Source: Silanimonas sp021297925
Lineage (GTDB): Bacteria; Pseudomonadota; Gammaproteobacteria; Xanthomonadales; Xanthomonadaceae
Length of the DNA: 64,000 bases
Reading direction: 5' to 3'
NCBI GenBank assembly: GCA_027532825.1
Contig: JAPZTL010000027.1
Span: 1 to 64,000 of the forward strand
The translations under genes and the position numbers were made by a program. Position 1 is the stretch's first letter, and each line of letters begins with the position of its first letter. This document shows, in pieces, positions 19,501 to 26,592 of this stretch. The notes under the pieces are model-generated. The model worked only from the letters and a program-made list of their open reading frames with translations, was not told the origin of the DNA and did no database searches.

Positions 19501-19944
19501 CAGCGCTGCCAGCGCCTCGCGACGGGCGGCGTCCAGCCGACGGGGCGCGCGGTCGATGACGCACAGGGTGCCGATGCGCTCACCGTCGGCAAGGACCAGC
19601 GGCATGCCGGCATGGAAGCGGAGCGCGGACGCGCCGGCGGCGGGGGCGTCGTCGGCGAAGCGCGCATCGCGCGTCGCGTCCTCGACCTCGAGCAGTTCCT
19701 CGCCCAGCAGCGCATGGGCGCAGAAGGCAGGCTCGCGGATCGTTTCGCCGAGGCCGACCTCCGACTGGACCCACGACCGTCCGGCATCGACGAGGACGAG
19801 CAGCGCGATCGGCGTCCCGCAGATCGCGGCCGCGGCCCGCACCAGCGCGTCGAGCTCCGCCGCCGGGGTCGCGTCGGGCGCGACGGCTCCGCTCGGCGCG
19901 GCGAGGCGCCGCGACTCGTCGTCGGGCAGTCGTGCGGCAGGCAT
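16591..19944 (-). CDS. GAF-PAS-GGDEF-EAL cyclic-di-GMP signalling protein
   Basis: A soluble 1117-residue protein with no membrane segment. Domains run GAF (about 35-150), several PAS/PAC repeats (about 170-670), GGDEF (about 690-845, motif GGDEF at 764-768 preceded by an intact RxxD inhibitory site, R-S-R-D) and EAL (about 870-1110). The EAL signature reads E895-V-L, a tolerated variant. The other catalytic segments look present: CVNLSG, the C-V-E-I-T-E-T segment, DDFGAG, Y-L-K-I-D and the AEFVD glutamate. It is therefore likely to both make and break c-di-GMP. The start at ATG 19944 is backed by GGGAG 5 nt upstream; an ATG 33 nt earlier lacks one. Confidence 0.93.
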   Translation of the reverse strand: MPAARLPDDESRRLAAPSGAVAPDATPAAELDALVRAAAAICGTPIALLVLVDAGRSWVQSEVGLGETIREPAFCAHALLGEELLEVEDATRDARFADDAPAAGASALRFHAGMPLVLADGERIGTLCVIDRAPRRLDAARREALAALAEAATRIMESRRRDRRDVARATAELARLSQVVRFTSHAVVVADAEGRATWVNDGFTRISGYAPHEIIGRKPGAVLQVPETDAATVATIRAALRRRDGCRVEILNGHKDGRRYWVDLEIQPLFAADGRVDGYMAIHSDITSRKADEAALRRSETLLNSIGEVVGVGGWALDLASGRLDWTQATRRLHGVPDDFVPTVDQAIGFYAPEARDTMRAAVEAGFRDGRPWDLELPLLRRDGTAFWARAVGSPVFEGDRVVRLVGAFQDITAQRAQRLAIEDARERMALAVDSGHLGVWHVDVGTKQAHWDDWVFRQYGRPATGQPVTYADWVEWLHPEDRAPLLAALRRVIAGESTTGIEFRVVWPDGSVRHLRAAVRAVPAGDGRTARLVGINWDVTAQRLAEADLRRERELLQVTLQSIGDAVVTTDVRGHVTWLNPVAERLTGWSSDEAQGLPAAQIFRIVDEETRQPARDPVAACLREGRVVGLAPQTLLLSRDGGEYGVEDSAAPIRDPDGTLLGAVLVFHDVTEQRRLGVEMRFRATHDALTGLHNREELEARLREALANAADGDTAHAVMYIDLDQFKVVNDTCGHAAGDQLLQQVARLLGDTVRSRDLLARLGGDEFAVLLQGCTPEQGQRVAQQICDRLEVYRFDHDGHRFRIGASIGLAPVDARFPTAESVLQAADSACFAAKEEGRNRVHLWFDSDAAIQARQGEAQWATRLERALDEGRFALFAQRIDALQGDAGGLHAEVLLRLVDVDGALVSPAGFLPAAERFHLASRIDRWVLGAVLDRMAALGDGPAPTMLCVNLSGQSVGDRAFHRHAVERLEAAGPAICARLCVEITETAAVTNMADAIVFIERVRGLGVRVALDDFGAGASSWGYLKALRVDYLKIDGQFVRDVVDDALDEAAVRSFVEVARVLGARTVAEFVDRPEVLARVRQMGVDHAQGYLLHRPEPLEAVLGQLAGVVIPG

Positions 19945-20004
19945 CGCGGCTCCCTGGGGGGCAGGTCGGCCGATCATGCCACCCGAACGGCCGGGCGCGA
20001 CGCG

Positions 20005-20925
20005 TCAGAAGCGTCCGGCGTGGTAATCGGCGATCGCTTGGCGGATCTCTTCGGCGGTGTTCATCACAAAGGGGCCGTGCCAGACCACCGGCTCGCCGAT
20101 CGGACGGCCGGCGACGAGGATCAGGCGGGCACCGGAAGGACCGGCGACCAGCGGCAGGTGGTCGCCTGCCGAGAGCACCGCGAGCTGGCCGGGGCGCACC
20201 GTCGCCTCGCCGCCGCTGGCGGGCAGCCGGGCCTCGCCCGCGAACACGTGGACGAGGGCGTGGTGGCCGGACGGCACCGGCACGACAAGCGAGGCGCCCG
20301 GTGCCAGCACCAGGTCGAGGAACAGCGGCTGCGTCGCCTCGGCCTGCACGGGGCCGGCGACGCCCGCGAACAGGCCGGCGACCACCTTGGCCGCGGCGAC
20401 CGCGCCCGCCGCCGTGACCGCCGGCGCGACGTCGCCGGTGCGGCGCGCCACGACGCCGCCGGCGGCATCGAGCTCGACGACGGGCAGGCGCTCCGGCCCG
20501 ATGTCCTGGTAGCGCGGCGGCTGCATCTTGTCCTTGGCGGGCAGGTTCACCCACAGCTGGAAGCCGCGCATCTCGCCCTCGACCTGCTCGGGCATCTCCG
20601 AGTGCACGATGCCGCGTCCGGCGGTCATCCACTGCACGCTGCCCGGCACCAGCAGGCCCTCGCCGCCGTGATTGTCGCGATGGCGCATGCGTCCCGCGAG
20701 CATGTAGGTCACCGTCTCGAAACCGCGGTGCGGATGCGGCGGGAAGCCGGCGATGTAGTCCTGCGGCCGGTCGGTGCCGAAGGCGTCGAGCATCAGGAAG
20801 GGGTCGACCGGCGGCTGCTGCGGCGTGCCGATCAGGCGCGTCAGCTTCACGCCGGCACCGTCCGAAGTCGGCAGGCCGGTGGAGAGACGGAGGACGTGGC
20901 GGGGGGAGGTGGTGGAGAGGCTCAT
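20005..20925 (-). CDS. Pirin-family protein
   Basis: A 306-residue bicupin. The N-terminal cupin keeps the pirin metal ligands His64 and His66 in FPPHPHRGFE, His108 and Glu110 in GRGIVHSEMPE. Length matches bacterial pirins (about 290-310). Some members have quercetin dioxygenase activity and others regulate partner enzymes, so the substrate is not predictable. The gene stands 60 nt from the c-di-GMP protein gene on the same strand. Confidence 0.92.
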   Translation of the reverse strand: MSLSTTSPRHVLRLSTGLPTSDGAGVKLTRLIGTPQQPPVDPFLMLDAFGTDRPQDYIAGFPPHPHRGFETVTYMLAGRMRHRDNHGGEGLLVPGSVQWMTAGRGIVHSEMPEQVEGEMRGFQLWVNLPAKDKMQPPRYQDIGPERLPVVELDAAGGVVARRTGDVAPAVTAAGAVAAAKVVAGLFAGVAGPVQAEATQPLFLDLVLAPGASLVVPVPSGHHALVHVFAGEARLPASGGEATVRPGQLAVLSAGDHLPLVAGPSGARLILVAGRPIGEPVVWHGPFVMNTAEEIRQAIADYHAGRF

Positions 20926-20974
20926 GGCGCCATGCTTCGCCCTCGGCGGCCCGGGCTCAAGGCAACGGGCGCAA

Positions 20975-20990
20975 CGCCGGGTTCCCGGCG
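20975..20990 (-). terminator. Short GC hairpin after the acyltransferase gene
   Basis: The arms CGCCGGG (20975-20981) and CCCGGCG (20984-20990) enclose a 2-nt loop, 13 bp past the acyltransferase stop. There is no strong T-tract, so it is weak evidence for termination of the hem-arfB-acyltransferase unit. Confidence 0.3.
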
Positions 20991-21003
20991 CGCAACGGCG
21001 GGA

Positions 21004-21618
21004 TCAGACGGTGCCGCGGTTCTTGCCAACGAAGGGCACGTACCAAGCGCGGATCCGCGCCATGTCGGCATCGAGGTCCGGGCCCATCTCGAGCAGCGGC
21101 CCGATGTGGATGGTCTTGGTCGGGTAGTCGAAAGCGATGCAGAGCACCGGGGCTCCGGCGGCCCGGGCGATCTTCCAGAAGCCGCTCTTCCACTGCTCGA
21201 CGCGGCGCCGGGTGCCTTCCGGGGCCAGCAGGAACCACATCCGGTCGCTGGCCCGGATCTCGCGCGCCACCTGTTCGGCGATGCCGCCGGGGGCTGAGCG
21301 GTTCACCGCCAGGCCGCCGAAGCGACGCAGCATCCAGCCCAGCGGGCCGACGAACAGCTCCTGCTTGGCCATGAAGACGATGCCGAGGTCGAGGCCGATC
21401 TTCGCCGCCAAGCCCCAAACCGCGTCCCACCCCGAGCTGTGTGGCGCCACGACGATCACGAGGCGCGGCACATCGGGGAAATCGCCCTCGAATCGCCAGC
21501 GACCGACGCGGTGGAACAGCCACCAGAACAGCACGCGGAGCGGACGAGGGACGTGCGTCCGCGGCGTGTGCGAAGCGATGGCCGGCACGCCCTGGCCGAC
21601 GGGTCGTTCGTCGATCAC
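21004..21618 (-). CDS. PlsC-like phospholipid/glycerol acyltransferase
   Basis: A 204-residue acyltransferase. The catalytic H-x4-D motif is His60-SSGW-Asp65, and the second conserved block is LAPEGTR at about 132-138. The protein is shorter than typical PlsC (about 240) but contains the whole catalytic core. It probably transfers an acyl chain to lysophosphatidate or a similar alcohol at the inner membrane. The GTG start overlaps the arfB stop by 4 nt (GTGA) and has GGGAG nearby, so it is translationally coupled to arfB. The acceptor is not predictable. Confidence 0.85.
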   Translation of the reverse strand: MIDERPVGQGVPAIASHTPRTHVPRPLRVLFWWLFHRVGRWRFEGDFPDVPRLVIVVAPHSSGWDAVWGLAAKIGLDLGIVFMAKQELFVGPLGWMLRRFGGLAVNRSAPGGIAEQVAREIRASDRMWFLLAPEGTRRRVEQWKSGFWKIARAAGAPVLCIAFDYPTKTIHIGPLLEMGPDLDADMARIRAWYVPFVGKNRGTV

Positions 21619-22043
21619 GGCTCCCGCTCCCAGCGCCGCGACGCCCGCTCGCGCTTCACCTGCGCGCGCTCGCGCTTGCTGCCGAGCCGGCGCTCGACCG
21701 AACCGCGCGTCGGCCGCGTCGCGATCCGCGGCTTGGGCGCATCGCGGGCGGCCTCGACGATCGCCTGCAGCCGCGCGCGCGCGTCCTCCCGGTTGCGCTC
21801 CTGGGTCCGGAAGCGCTGGGCCTGGATCACCAGCACGCCCTCGTCGGTCATGCGGCGGTCGCGGCGCGCCAGCAGGCGCTCGCGCACGGCCTCGGGCAGG
21901 GCCGTCGACGCCCGGACATCGAAGCGCAGCTCGACGGCGGTCGCGACCTTGTTGACGTTCTGGCCACCGGGACCGCCGGCGCGCACGAAGCGCTCCACGA
22001 TCTCGTGGTCCGGAATGGCCAGCGGCGCGCGGTCACCCCCCAT
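21615..22043 (-). CDS. arfB: Alternative ribosome-rescue factor ArfB (YaeJ)
   Basis: A 142-residue peptidyl-tRNA hydrolase that frees stalled ribosomes without a stop codon. The catalytic GGQ is at 26-28 in RAGGPGGQNVNK, and the C-terminal 40 residues form the strongly basic tail (many Arg/Lys) that occupies the empty mRNA channel. Length and layout match E. coli ArfB (140). The gene starts 3 nt after the hemY stop and overlaps the acyltransferase gene by 4 nt. Confidence 0.94.
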   Translation of the reverse strand: MGGDRAPLAIPDHEIVERFVRAGGPGGQNVNKVATAVELRFDVRASTALPEAVRERLLARRDRRMTDEGVLVIQAQRFRTQERNREDARARLQAIVEAARDAPKPRIATRPTRGSVERRLGSKRERAQVKRERASRRWEREP

Positions 22044-22046
22044 GGC

Positions 22047-23303
22047 TCAACCCGCCGGCAGCCGGGGATGGCCGAAGGCGTCGCGCTCCTCCCCCGTGGC
22101 CGCGTCGCCGATGCGCTCGCGGACGCCGCGGCCGGGCAGGTCGACCGCGGGCTCGCCGCGCTGCGCCCGGAACGCATTGGCGTAGGCGATCGCCGCACGC
22201 GGGTCCTGCGTCGAGGCCAGCAGCGCCGCGAGGCCCTCCCACGCCGCCGCGCCCCCGCCCTGCGCGATCGCGCGGTGGAACGCGGATTCCGCCCGGGCGC
22301 GCTGTCCGTCGCGGGCAGCCAGCCCGCCGATCGCGACCCAGAGGGCGGGCGACGTCGGATGGCCCGCCACCCAGGCCTCGGCGCGGGCCAGCCGCGCGTC
22401 GCCCGGGAAGGCCGGCAGTGCCCCCCACGCAGCGACGACCGCTTCGTCCCAGCGGGCATCGAGCGCCTCGGCCAGGGCCAGCTCGGCCTGGGCCTCGACG
22501 TGGAGCCGGCTCGCGCGGCCCGCCAGCGCGACGAGGACGGGCGCCCGCGCCCGCAGCGCCGCGGGCAATCCCTTCCAGCGGATCAGCAGGGTGCCGGCCT
22601 CCGCCGCATCCTCGAGCGCCGCGCACGCCAGACGGGTCTCGAGGGCAGCGAGCGCCGGGCCTTCGAGGCCGCGCTCACCGCGCAGATGCACCAGCATGGG
22701 CAGGGCCTCGTCGGCGCGCCCCAGCCTCGCGAGGGCCTCGGCCTTCAGCCGGACCCCCGACGGCGGCAGCGTGCTGCGGGCGGACGCGGCCTCGAGCGTC
22801 GCCAAGGCCTCGATGGCCCGGCCGTCCTCCAGCGCCGCCGCCGCCTGCTCGAGCGCCGCCGTCATGGGATCGGCCTTGGCCAGCGCGATGCGGTGCTCGC
22901 GCAGGCGCTCGTGGAGGCCGGCGGTCCTTGCGGCGGCGATGGCATGCAGCAGGGCCGGCACGCGATCGATGCTGGCGCGTTTCGCCGCCAGCGCCAGCAG
23001 CTGTTCGGCGCGCTCGGCGCGCCCCTGCTGCAAGGCCAGCAGCCCGTTCCCGAGGCGCTCCCGCGCCAGCCGTCGCGAATAGCGGCGCAGGGCGCGGAAG
23101 GGCAGCCGGAACAGCCACACGAGGGCGAGCAGCGCGGCGGTGGCCAGCCCCCAGGCGAGCGCCGCGACTTCGGCGCGCAGCGTCACGAGGTGCCCGCCCC
23201 ACTGGATCACCACGAGGCCGTCCTGCTCGCGCAGCAGCTGCCAGCCCACGCCGCCGAGCAGCGCGAGCAGCAGGCCGCCGAGCAGCCAAGGGAACAGCTT
23301 CAC
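22047..23303 (-). CDS. hemY: HemY, heme-biosynthesis-associated TPR membrane protein
   Basis: A 418-residue inner-membrane protein with two N-terminal helices (about 4-22 and 40-62) followed by a long helical TPR region (about 85-380). It is the proteobacterial HemY found behind hemX, thought to assist late porphyrin synthesis, and is not protoporphyrinogen oxidase. The start is GTG at 23303, chosen because a perfect GGAGG lies 6 nt upstream. It overlaps the hemX stop by 4 nt (GTGA), and hemD lies upstream of hemX. Confidence 0.9.
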   Translation of the reverse strand: MKLFPWLLGGLLLALLGGVGWQLLREQDGLVVIQWGGHLVTLRAEVAALAWGLATAALLALVWLFRLPFRALRRYSRRLARERLGNGLLALQQGRAERAEQLLALAAKRASIDRVPALLHAIAAARTAGLHERLREHRIALAKADPMTAALEQAAAALEDGRAIEALATLEAASARSTLPPSGVRLKAEALARLGRADEALPMLVHLRGERGLEGPALAALETRLACAALEDAAEAGTLLIRWKGLPAALRARAPVLVALAGRASRLHVEAQAELALAEALDARWDEAVVAAWGALPAFPGDARLARAEAWVAGHPTSPALWVAIGGLAARDGQRARAESAFHRAIAQGGGAAAWEGLAALLASTQDPRAAIAYANAFRAQRGEPAVDLPGRGVRERIGDAATGEERDAFGHPRLPAG

Positions 23304-24271
23304 GGCAGGCCTCCGCCGCGGCGCTGGGCGCGCAGCTGCGCCAGCGTGGTGCCGAGGACCGGCACGTCGATCGCCAACGGCGTGGCCGCCAGCGCCCCCA
23401 GGGCCTCCGCCTGCGCCTCCAACGGCGCGCCGGCCGCATAGAGACGACGCATCCAGCGCTCCGCGCGCTTGCAGGCGGCGGCGAGGCCCGCGTCGTCGCG
23501 GCGCTCGATCGCGATGCGCGCGAGGGCGAGTTCCAGGCGCAGCGCGGCTTCGCCCCGCTGCCGGTCGGCCGGCGCGAGCAAGTCCTGCGTGCCGCGCGGA
23601 CGCACGTCGACGAGGGCCGCGAGCAAGCGCGCCCCGGCCGAGGCCTCGGGCGGCGCCGGGTCCTCGGCCGTCAGCACGGGCAGGACCGCGAGCGCCGCCT
23701 CGATGGCGTCGACCGCGCCGCGCGCGCCGGCGCGCGGGTCCGGCGGAAGGGCGGCCAACGCGGCCTGCTCCTGCGCGAGCGACTGGCGGAGATTCACGAA
23801 CTGCGGCGCCGCGAGCGCGGCCAGCAGGCCATCGGCCAGGGCGTAGGCGCGGCGCGCGCCCTCGATGTCGCCGGACAACCCGAGGCGCGCGTCCGCGTAG
23901 GACAGCAGCAGGTCGATCTCGTCGAGTCGCAGGCGGACGCCCGGATCGCTGCCGGCCCCGGCGACCACCTGCTGGACGCTGTCCTCGAGCAAGGCGGCGC
24001 GCTGGCCGAGGCCGAGCACTTCGTCGCGCAGGACCTTGCTGCGCGCCTCGATGTCGGCGAGGCGCTGCTCGCCCCGCTGCTGGCCGCGCTGCAGCACGGC
24101 GACCGCTTGCTCGATGGCCAGCAGACGCTGGTCGATCGAGGCCGGCGCCAGCGGATCCTCCGCGACGGGCGCGGCCGGACGCGTCCACCACCACGCGATC
24201 GCGGCAAGGACGGCGACCACGGCAACGGTGGGCAGGATCCAGCGGGACTGGGACGACGCGGGGCGATCCAT
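23300..24271 (-). CDS. hemX: HemX, membrane-anchored uroporphyrinogen-associated protein
   Basis: A 323-residue protein with a short cytoplasmic N-terminus, one membrane helix (about 11-29) and a long helical, coiled-coil-rich periplasmic region. This is the HemX family often annotated as uroporphyrin-III C-methyltransferase, but no methyltransferase domain is present, so that enzyme name should be avoided. Its ATG at 24271 lies 32 bp after the hemD stop, and it overlaps hemY by 4 nt. Confidence 0.87.
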   Translation of the reverse strand: MDRPASSQSRWILPTVAVVAVLAAIAWWWTRPAAPVAEDPLAPASIDQRLLAIEQAVAVLQRGQQRGEQRLADIEARSKVLRDEVLGLGQRAALLEDSVQQVVAGAGSDPGVRLRLDEIDLLLSYADARLGLSGDIEGARRAYALADGLLAALAAPQFVNLRQSLAQEQAALAALPPDPRAGARGAVDAIEAALAVLPVLTAEDPAPPEASAGARLLAALVDVRPRGTQDLLAPADRQRGEAALRLELALARIAIERRDDAGLAAACKRAERWMRRLYAAGAPLEAQAEALGALAATPLAIDVPVLGTTLAQLRAQRRGGGLP

Positions 24272-24303
24272 CGGCGGGGGACAACGCGGGGGAGACGACG
24301 AGT

Positions 24304-25032
24304 TTACGGCTTCGCGGCGCACGCGGCCGCGATGAGCGCGGCCGGTCGCGGGCTTCCGGACTCGCGCACTTCGCCGAAACCCGCTTCGCGGGCGAGGGCC
24401 GCAAGGCGCGGTCCCGGCACCACGATCGTCCGGCGGTCCCGTCCGCCGGCGGGCAGGCGCCGCGCGAGACGCGCCAGGGCCTCCCCGCTGGTGGCGAGGA
24501 GGATACCGTCGAGGTCGGCAGCGAACGCGGCGAGCCGTCGCGCACCGCCGGGCATCGGCCGCCGCTCGTACACCTCGGCCTCGTGGACCACGAAGCCCCG
24601 TTGTCGAAGCGTGGAAGCGATCAGGGCCCGACCTCCGGGCGCCGTCAGCAGGCCGACCGGGCCCTCGGTCGCGGCCAGCTCGGGCAGGCCAAGGAGACCC
24701 TCGCTGTCCATCCGCTCCGGGGCCACGACCCGGTGCGCGCCCGCCCGCGCCAGCGCGGCGGCCGTGCCGGCGCCGACGGCCAGGTCGAGGCCCGCCGGCG
24801 GCCACGCGACCTGCGCGGCCACCGCACGAACGGCGGACGGGCTGGTGGCGATGCGGAGCGGGCACGCCAGGGCCGCCGCCAGCCGCAGACCCGCGTCGCG
24901 CGGGCGCACCCGCACCATCGGCAGGACGCGCAGGCGCCGCCCTGCGGCTTGTGCCGCCTCGCGCAGCACCGCATGCTCGCCCGCCGGCCGCAGGGACCAC
25001 AGCGTGGGCGTCCGGTCGTCGATCCGTGCCAT
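24304..25032 (-). CDS. hemD: Uroporphyrinogen-III synthase
   Basis: A 242-residue cytoplasmic enzyme that closes and rearranges hydroxymethylbilane to uroporphyrinogen III in tetrapyrrole synthesis. The family is poorly conserved. The two-lobed pattern is visible, with T-S-P-S-A-V-R-A near 84-91, a VGAGTAAAL stretch near 107-115 and LATSGEALA near 187-195. Context with hemX and hemY supports it strongly. The start ATG 25032 lies only 21 bp from the start codon of a divergent thioesterase gene. Confidence 0.9.
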   Translation of the reverse strand: MARIDDRTPTLWSLRPAGEHAVLREAAQAAGRRLRVLPMVRVRPRDAGLRLAAALACPLRIATSPSAVRAVAAQVAWPPAGLDLAVGAGTAAALARAGAHRVVAPERMDSEGLLGLPELAATEGPVGLLTAPGGRALIASTLRQRGFVVHEAEVYERRPMPGGARRLAAFAADLDGILLATSGEALARLARRLPAGGRDRRTIVVPGPRLAALAREAGFGEVRESGSPRPAALIAAACAAKP

Positions 25033-25053
25033 CGCCCTACTCTCGCACAGCCC
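25033..25053. promoter_or_regulatory. 21-bp divergent intergenic region (hemD / thioesterase)
   Basis: Only 21 bp separate the two start codons. A TACTCT hexamer at 25038-25043 would place a rightward transcript start within a few bases of ATG 25054. The leftward promoter must lie inside the thioesterase coding region or overlap this one. Both mRNAs may be leaderless or nearly so. Confidence 0.4.
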
Positions 25054-25524
25054 ATGCCCCCGACCGACCCATACGCCGCGCAGCGCCAGCGCCTGCAAGC
25101 CCTCCTCGACGCCATGCCGCCGGTGGCGGCGCTCGGGCTCGCGGTCGACGGCCTCGACGACCGGTGCCTGCGGCTGGTCGCGCCGCTGTCGCGGAACGTG
25201 AACGACAAGGGCTGCGCCTTCGGTGGCAGCCTCGCCTCGGCCCTGACGCTGGCCGCTTGGGGCGCTCTCGAGACCGCCCTGCACCACGTCGGCGAGGACG
25301 TCGACATTTACGTCGCCGACAGCCGGCTCGAGTACCTCGCGCCGCTCTACGGCGACCTCCTCGTGGAAGCCGCGATGCCGGACGCGGAGGCGGTCGCGGC
25401 GCTGTGCGGCAAGCTCGCCGCACGCGGCCGGGGCGGGCTGGTGATGGCGGCGGAGGCGAGGGACGCCGCGGGCCGCGTCGTGACGCGCCTCGAAGGCCGC
25501 TATGCCGCCGTGCGGCGCGGCTGA
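25054..25524 (+). CDS. YiiD-type hot-dog thioesterase
   Basis: A 156-residue protein matching the stand-alone thioesterase domain found at the C-terminus of YiiD. The hot-dog features N-D-K-G-C-A-F-G-G-S near 48-57 and the following long helix (LASALTLAAWGALE) are clear. It probably hydrolyses acyl-thioesters; the substrate is unknown. The reading frame diverges from hemD and ends 31 nt before a small lipoprotein gene. No ribosome site precedes the ATG. Confidence 0.82.
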   Translation: MPPTDPYAAQRQRLQALLDAMPPVAALGLAVDGLDDRCLRLVAPLSRNVNDKGCAFGGSLASALTLAAWGALETALHHVGEDVDIYVADSRLEYLAPLYGDLLVEAAMPDAEAVAALCGKLAARGRGGLVMAAEARDAAGRVVTRLEGRYAAVRRG

Positions 25525-25530
25525 CATACT
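25525..25530 (+). promoter_or_regulatory. -10-like hexamer before the small lipoprotein gene
   Basis: CATACT followed at once by CCGCGCGCC, starting 1 nt after the thioesterase stop and 25 nt before the lipoprotein ATG. It matches the recurring signature also seen before secB, oleA, the ABC exporter and the S9 peptidase. No good -35 is visible. Confidence 0.35.
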
Positions 25531-25555
25531 CCGCGCGCCGCTCCCGGAGACCGCC

Positions 25556-25963
25556 ATGACGCGCTTCGCCCCGCTCGCCCTCGTCCTCCTGCTCGCCGCC
25601 TGCGCCAGCGGCCCGGGCACCCAGGCCGACGCCCTGGATCGCGCCCTGTACGACTACTCGGCGGCGATCCGCTGGAACAACTTCGAGGTCGCGGCGGAGT
25701 CGGTCGATCCGGCCACCCTCGCCCGCGAGCCGCTGACCCCCTTTGAACTGGAACGCCTCAAGCAGGTGCAGGTGACCGGCTACACCGTCGTCGCCAGCCG
25801 GCCCACCCCCGACGGCGGCGTGGTCCGCGAGGTCGAGGTCCGGCTGGTGAACGTGCACACGCAGACCGAGCGCGTCGCAAGGGTGCGCGAGACATGGCGC
25901 TGGGACGAGCCGTCGCAGCGCTGGGTCCAGTCCGACGGCCTGCCCCGCTTCGCGAACGACTGA
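25556..25963 (+). CDS. Small lipoprotein of unknown function
   Basis: A 135-residue lipoprotein. The signal peptide ends in the lipobox L-A-A-C with lipidated Cys16. The mature part carries an alpha/beta pattern: a D-Y-S-A-A-I-R-W-N-N-F helix near 35-45, then V-T-G-Y-T-V-V and E-V-R-L-V-N-V-H strands, ending R-W-V-Q-S-D-G-L-P. This looks like a compact NTF2-like or cystatin-like fold, a guess from pattern only. ATG 25556 is chosen for GGAG 7 nt upstream and the intact signal peptide. I do not recognise a named family. Confidence 0.75.
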   Translation: MTRFAPLALVLLLAACASGPGTQADALDRALYDYSAAIRWNNFEVAAESVDPATLAREPLTPFELERLKQVQVTGYTVVASRPTPDGGVVREVEVRLVNVHTQTERVARVRETWRWDEPSQRWVQSDGLPRFAND

Positions 25964-25997
25964 GCCTGTCGCCCACGATCGGCTGGCCGGGACCGCC

Positions 25998-26020
25998 GGG
26001 CCGGCGGATAATGCCGGCCC
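25998..26020. terminator. GC hairpin with a -10-like loop, between lipoprotein and rhodanese genes
   Basis: The arms GGGCCGGC (25998-26005) and GCCGGCCC (26013-26020) enclose the loop GGATAAT. The loop contains GATAAT (26007-26012), a good -10 hexamer 28 nt before the rhodanese ATG. It may act as a terminator for the lipoprotein gene, as the promoter of the rhodanese-secB-gpsA unit, or both. Confidence 0.45.
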
Positions 26021-26040
26021 TTCCGCCTTCCGAGCGCCCG

Positions 26041-26478
26041 ATGTCCTGGGACCAGCTGACCGCCTTCGCGCAATCCACCCCGATCCTGACCGCGGCCTTC
26101 GTCCTCCTCACGGTCGCGGTGATCGTCTCCCAGCTGCGCCAGCTCCTGTCGGGCATCCCGACGCTGAGCCCGGCCGCCGCGACCCTGCGGATGAACCGGG
26201 ACGAGGCCCTGGTCGTGGACGTCTCCCCGGCCGCGGATTTCGCCAAGGCGCACATCCTGGGGTCGGTGTCCGTTCCGCTGGCCGACCTCGACCCCGACAA
26301 GCACAAAGTGCTGTCGAAGGCCAAGGAGCGCCCCGTCATCGTGGTCTGCCGGCAGGGCATCAGCGCGGGCGACGCCGCCAAGCGCCTCAAGAAGGCCGGG
26401 TTCAAGGACGTCGCCGTCCTGGACGGCGGCATCGCCGGCTGGCGCCAGGCCGACCTGCCGGTCGCCAAGGGCCGCTGA
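26041..26478 (+). CDS. Membrane-anchored rhodanese (YibN-like)
   Basis: A 145-residue protein with one N-terminal membrane helix (about 13-36) and a single rhodanese domain (about 45-140). The active-site loop is V-C-R-Q-G-I-S-A-G with catalytic Cys103, and D-G-G-I-A-G-W closes the domain. It should transfer sulfane sulfur to an unknown acceptor, with the domain on the cytoplasmic face. The order rhodanese-secB-gpsA matches the E. coli yibN-(grxC)-secB-gpsA locus, with grxC missing here. Confidence 0.9.
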   Translation: MSWDQLTAFAQSTPILTAAFVLLTVAVIVSQLRQLLSGIPTLSPAAATLRMNRDEALVVDVSPAADFAKAHILGSVSVPLADLDPDKHKVLSKAKERPVIVVCRQGISAGDAAKRLKKAGFKDVAVLDGGIAGWRQADLPVAKGR

Positions 26479-26541
26479 GCCCCCGGTCGGCCGGGCCCCT
26501 TGCCCCGGCCGCCCCCCGCCCCCACCCCCGTTTCCGGCGCA

Positions 26542-26550
26542 TGCGATACT
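26542..26550 (+). promoter_or_regulatory. Candidate extended -10 of secB
   Basis: TGC immediately precedes GATACT (26545-26550), giving an extended -10 element, followed by GCGGCGC. It lies 42 nt before the secB GTG and 64 nt after the rhodanese stop, so secB can probably be transcribed independently. Confidence 0.4.
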
Positions 26551-26592
26551 GCGGCGCTTTCCTGCCCACCTTTCTTTCCCGGAGTTGCCCCC

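Noticed and set aside
16243..21297. A 1684-residue + strand frame spanning the sensor, pirin and acyltransferase genes
   Set aside because: It crosses several well-identified minus-strand genes without matching any family; it is an antisense shadow.
23300..24271. Naming HemX as uroporphyrin-III methyltransferase
   Set aside because: The protein has one membrane helix and coiled coil only, with no methyltransferase domain; the enzyme name comes from annotation drift.
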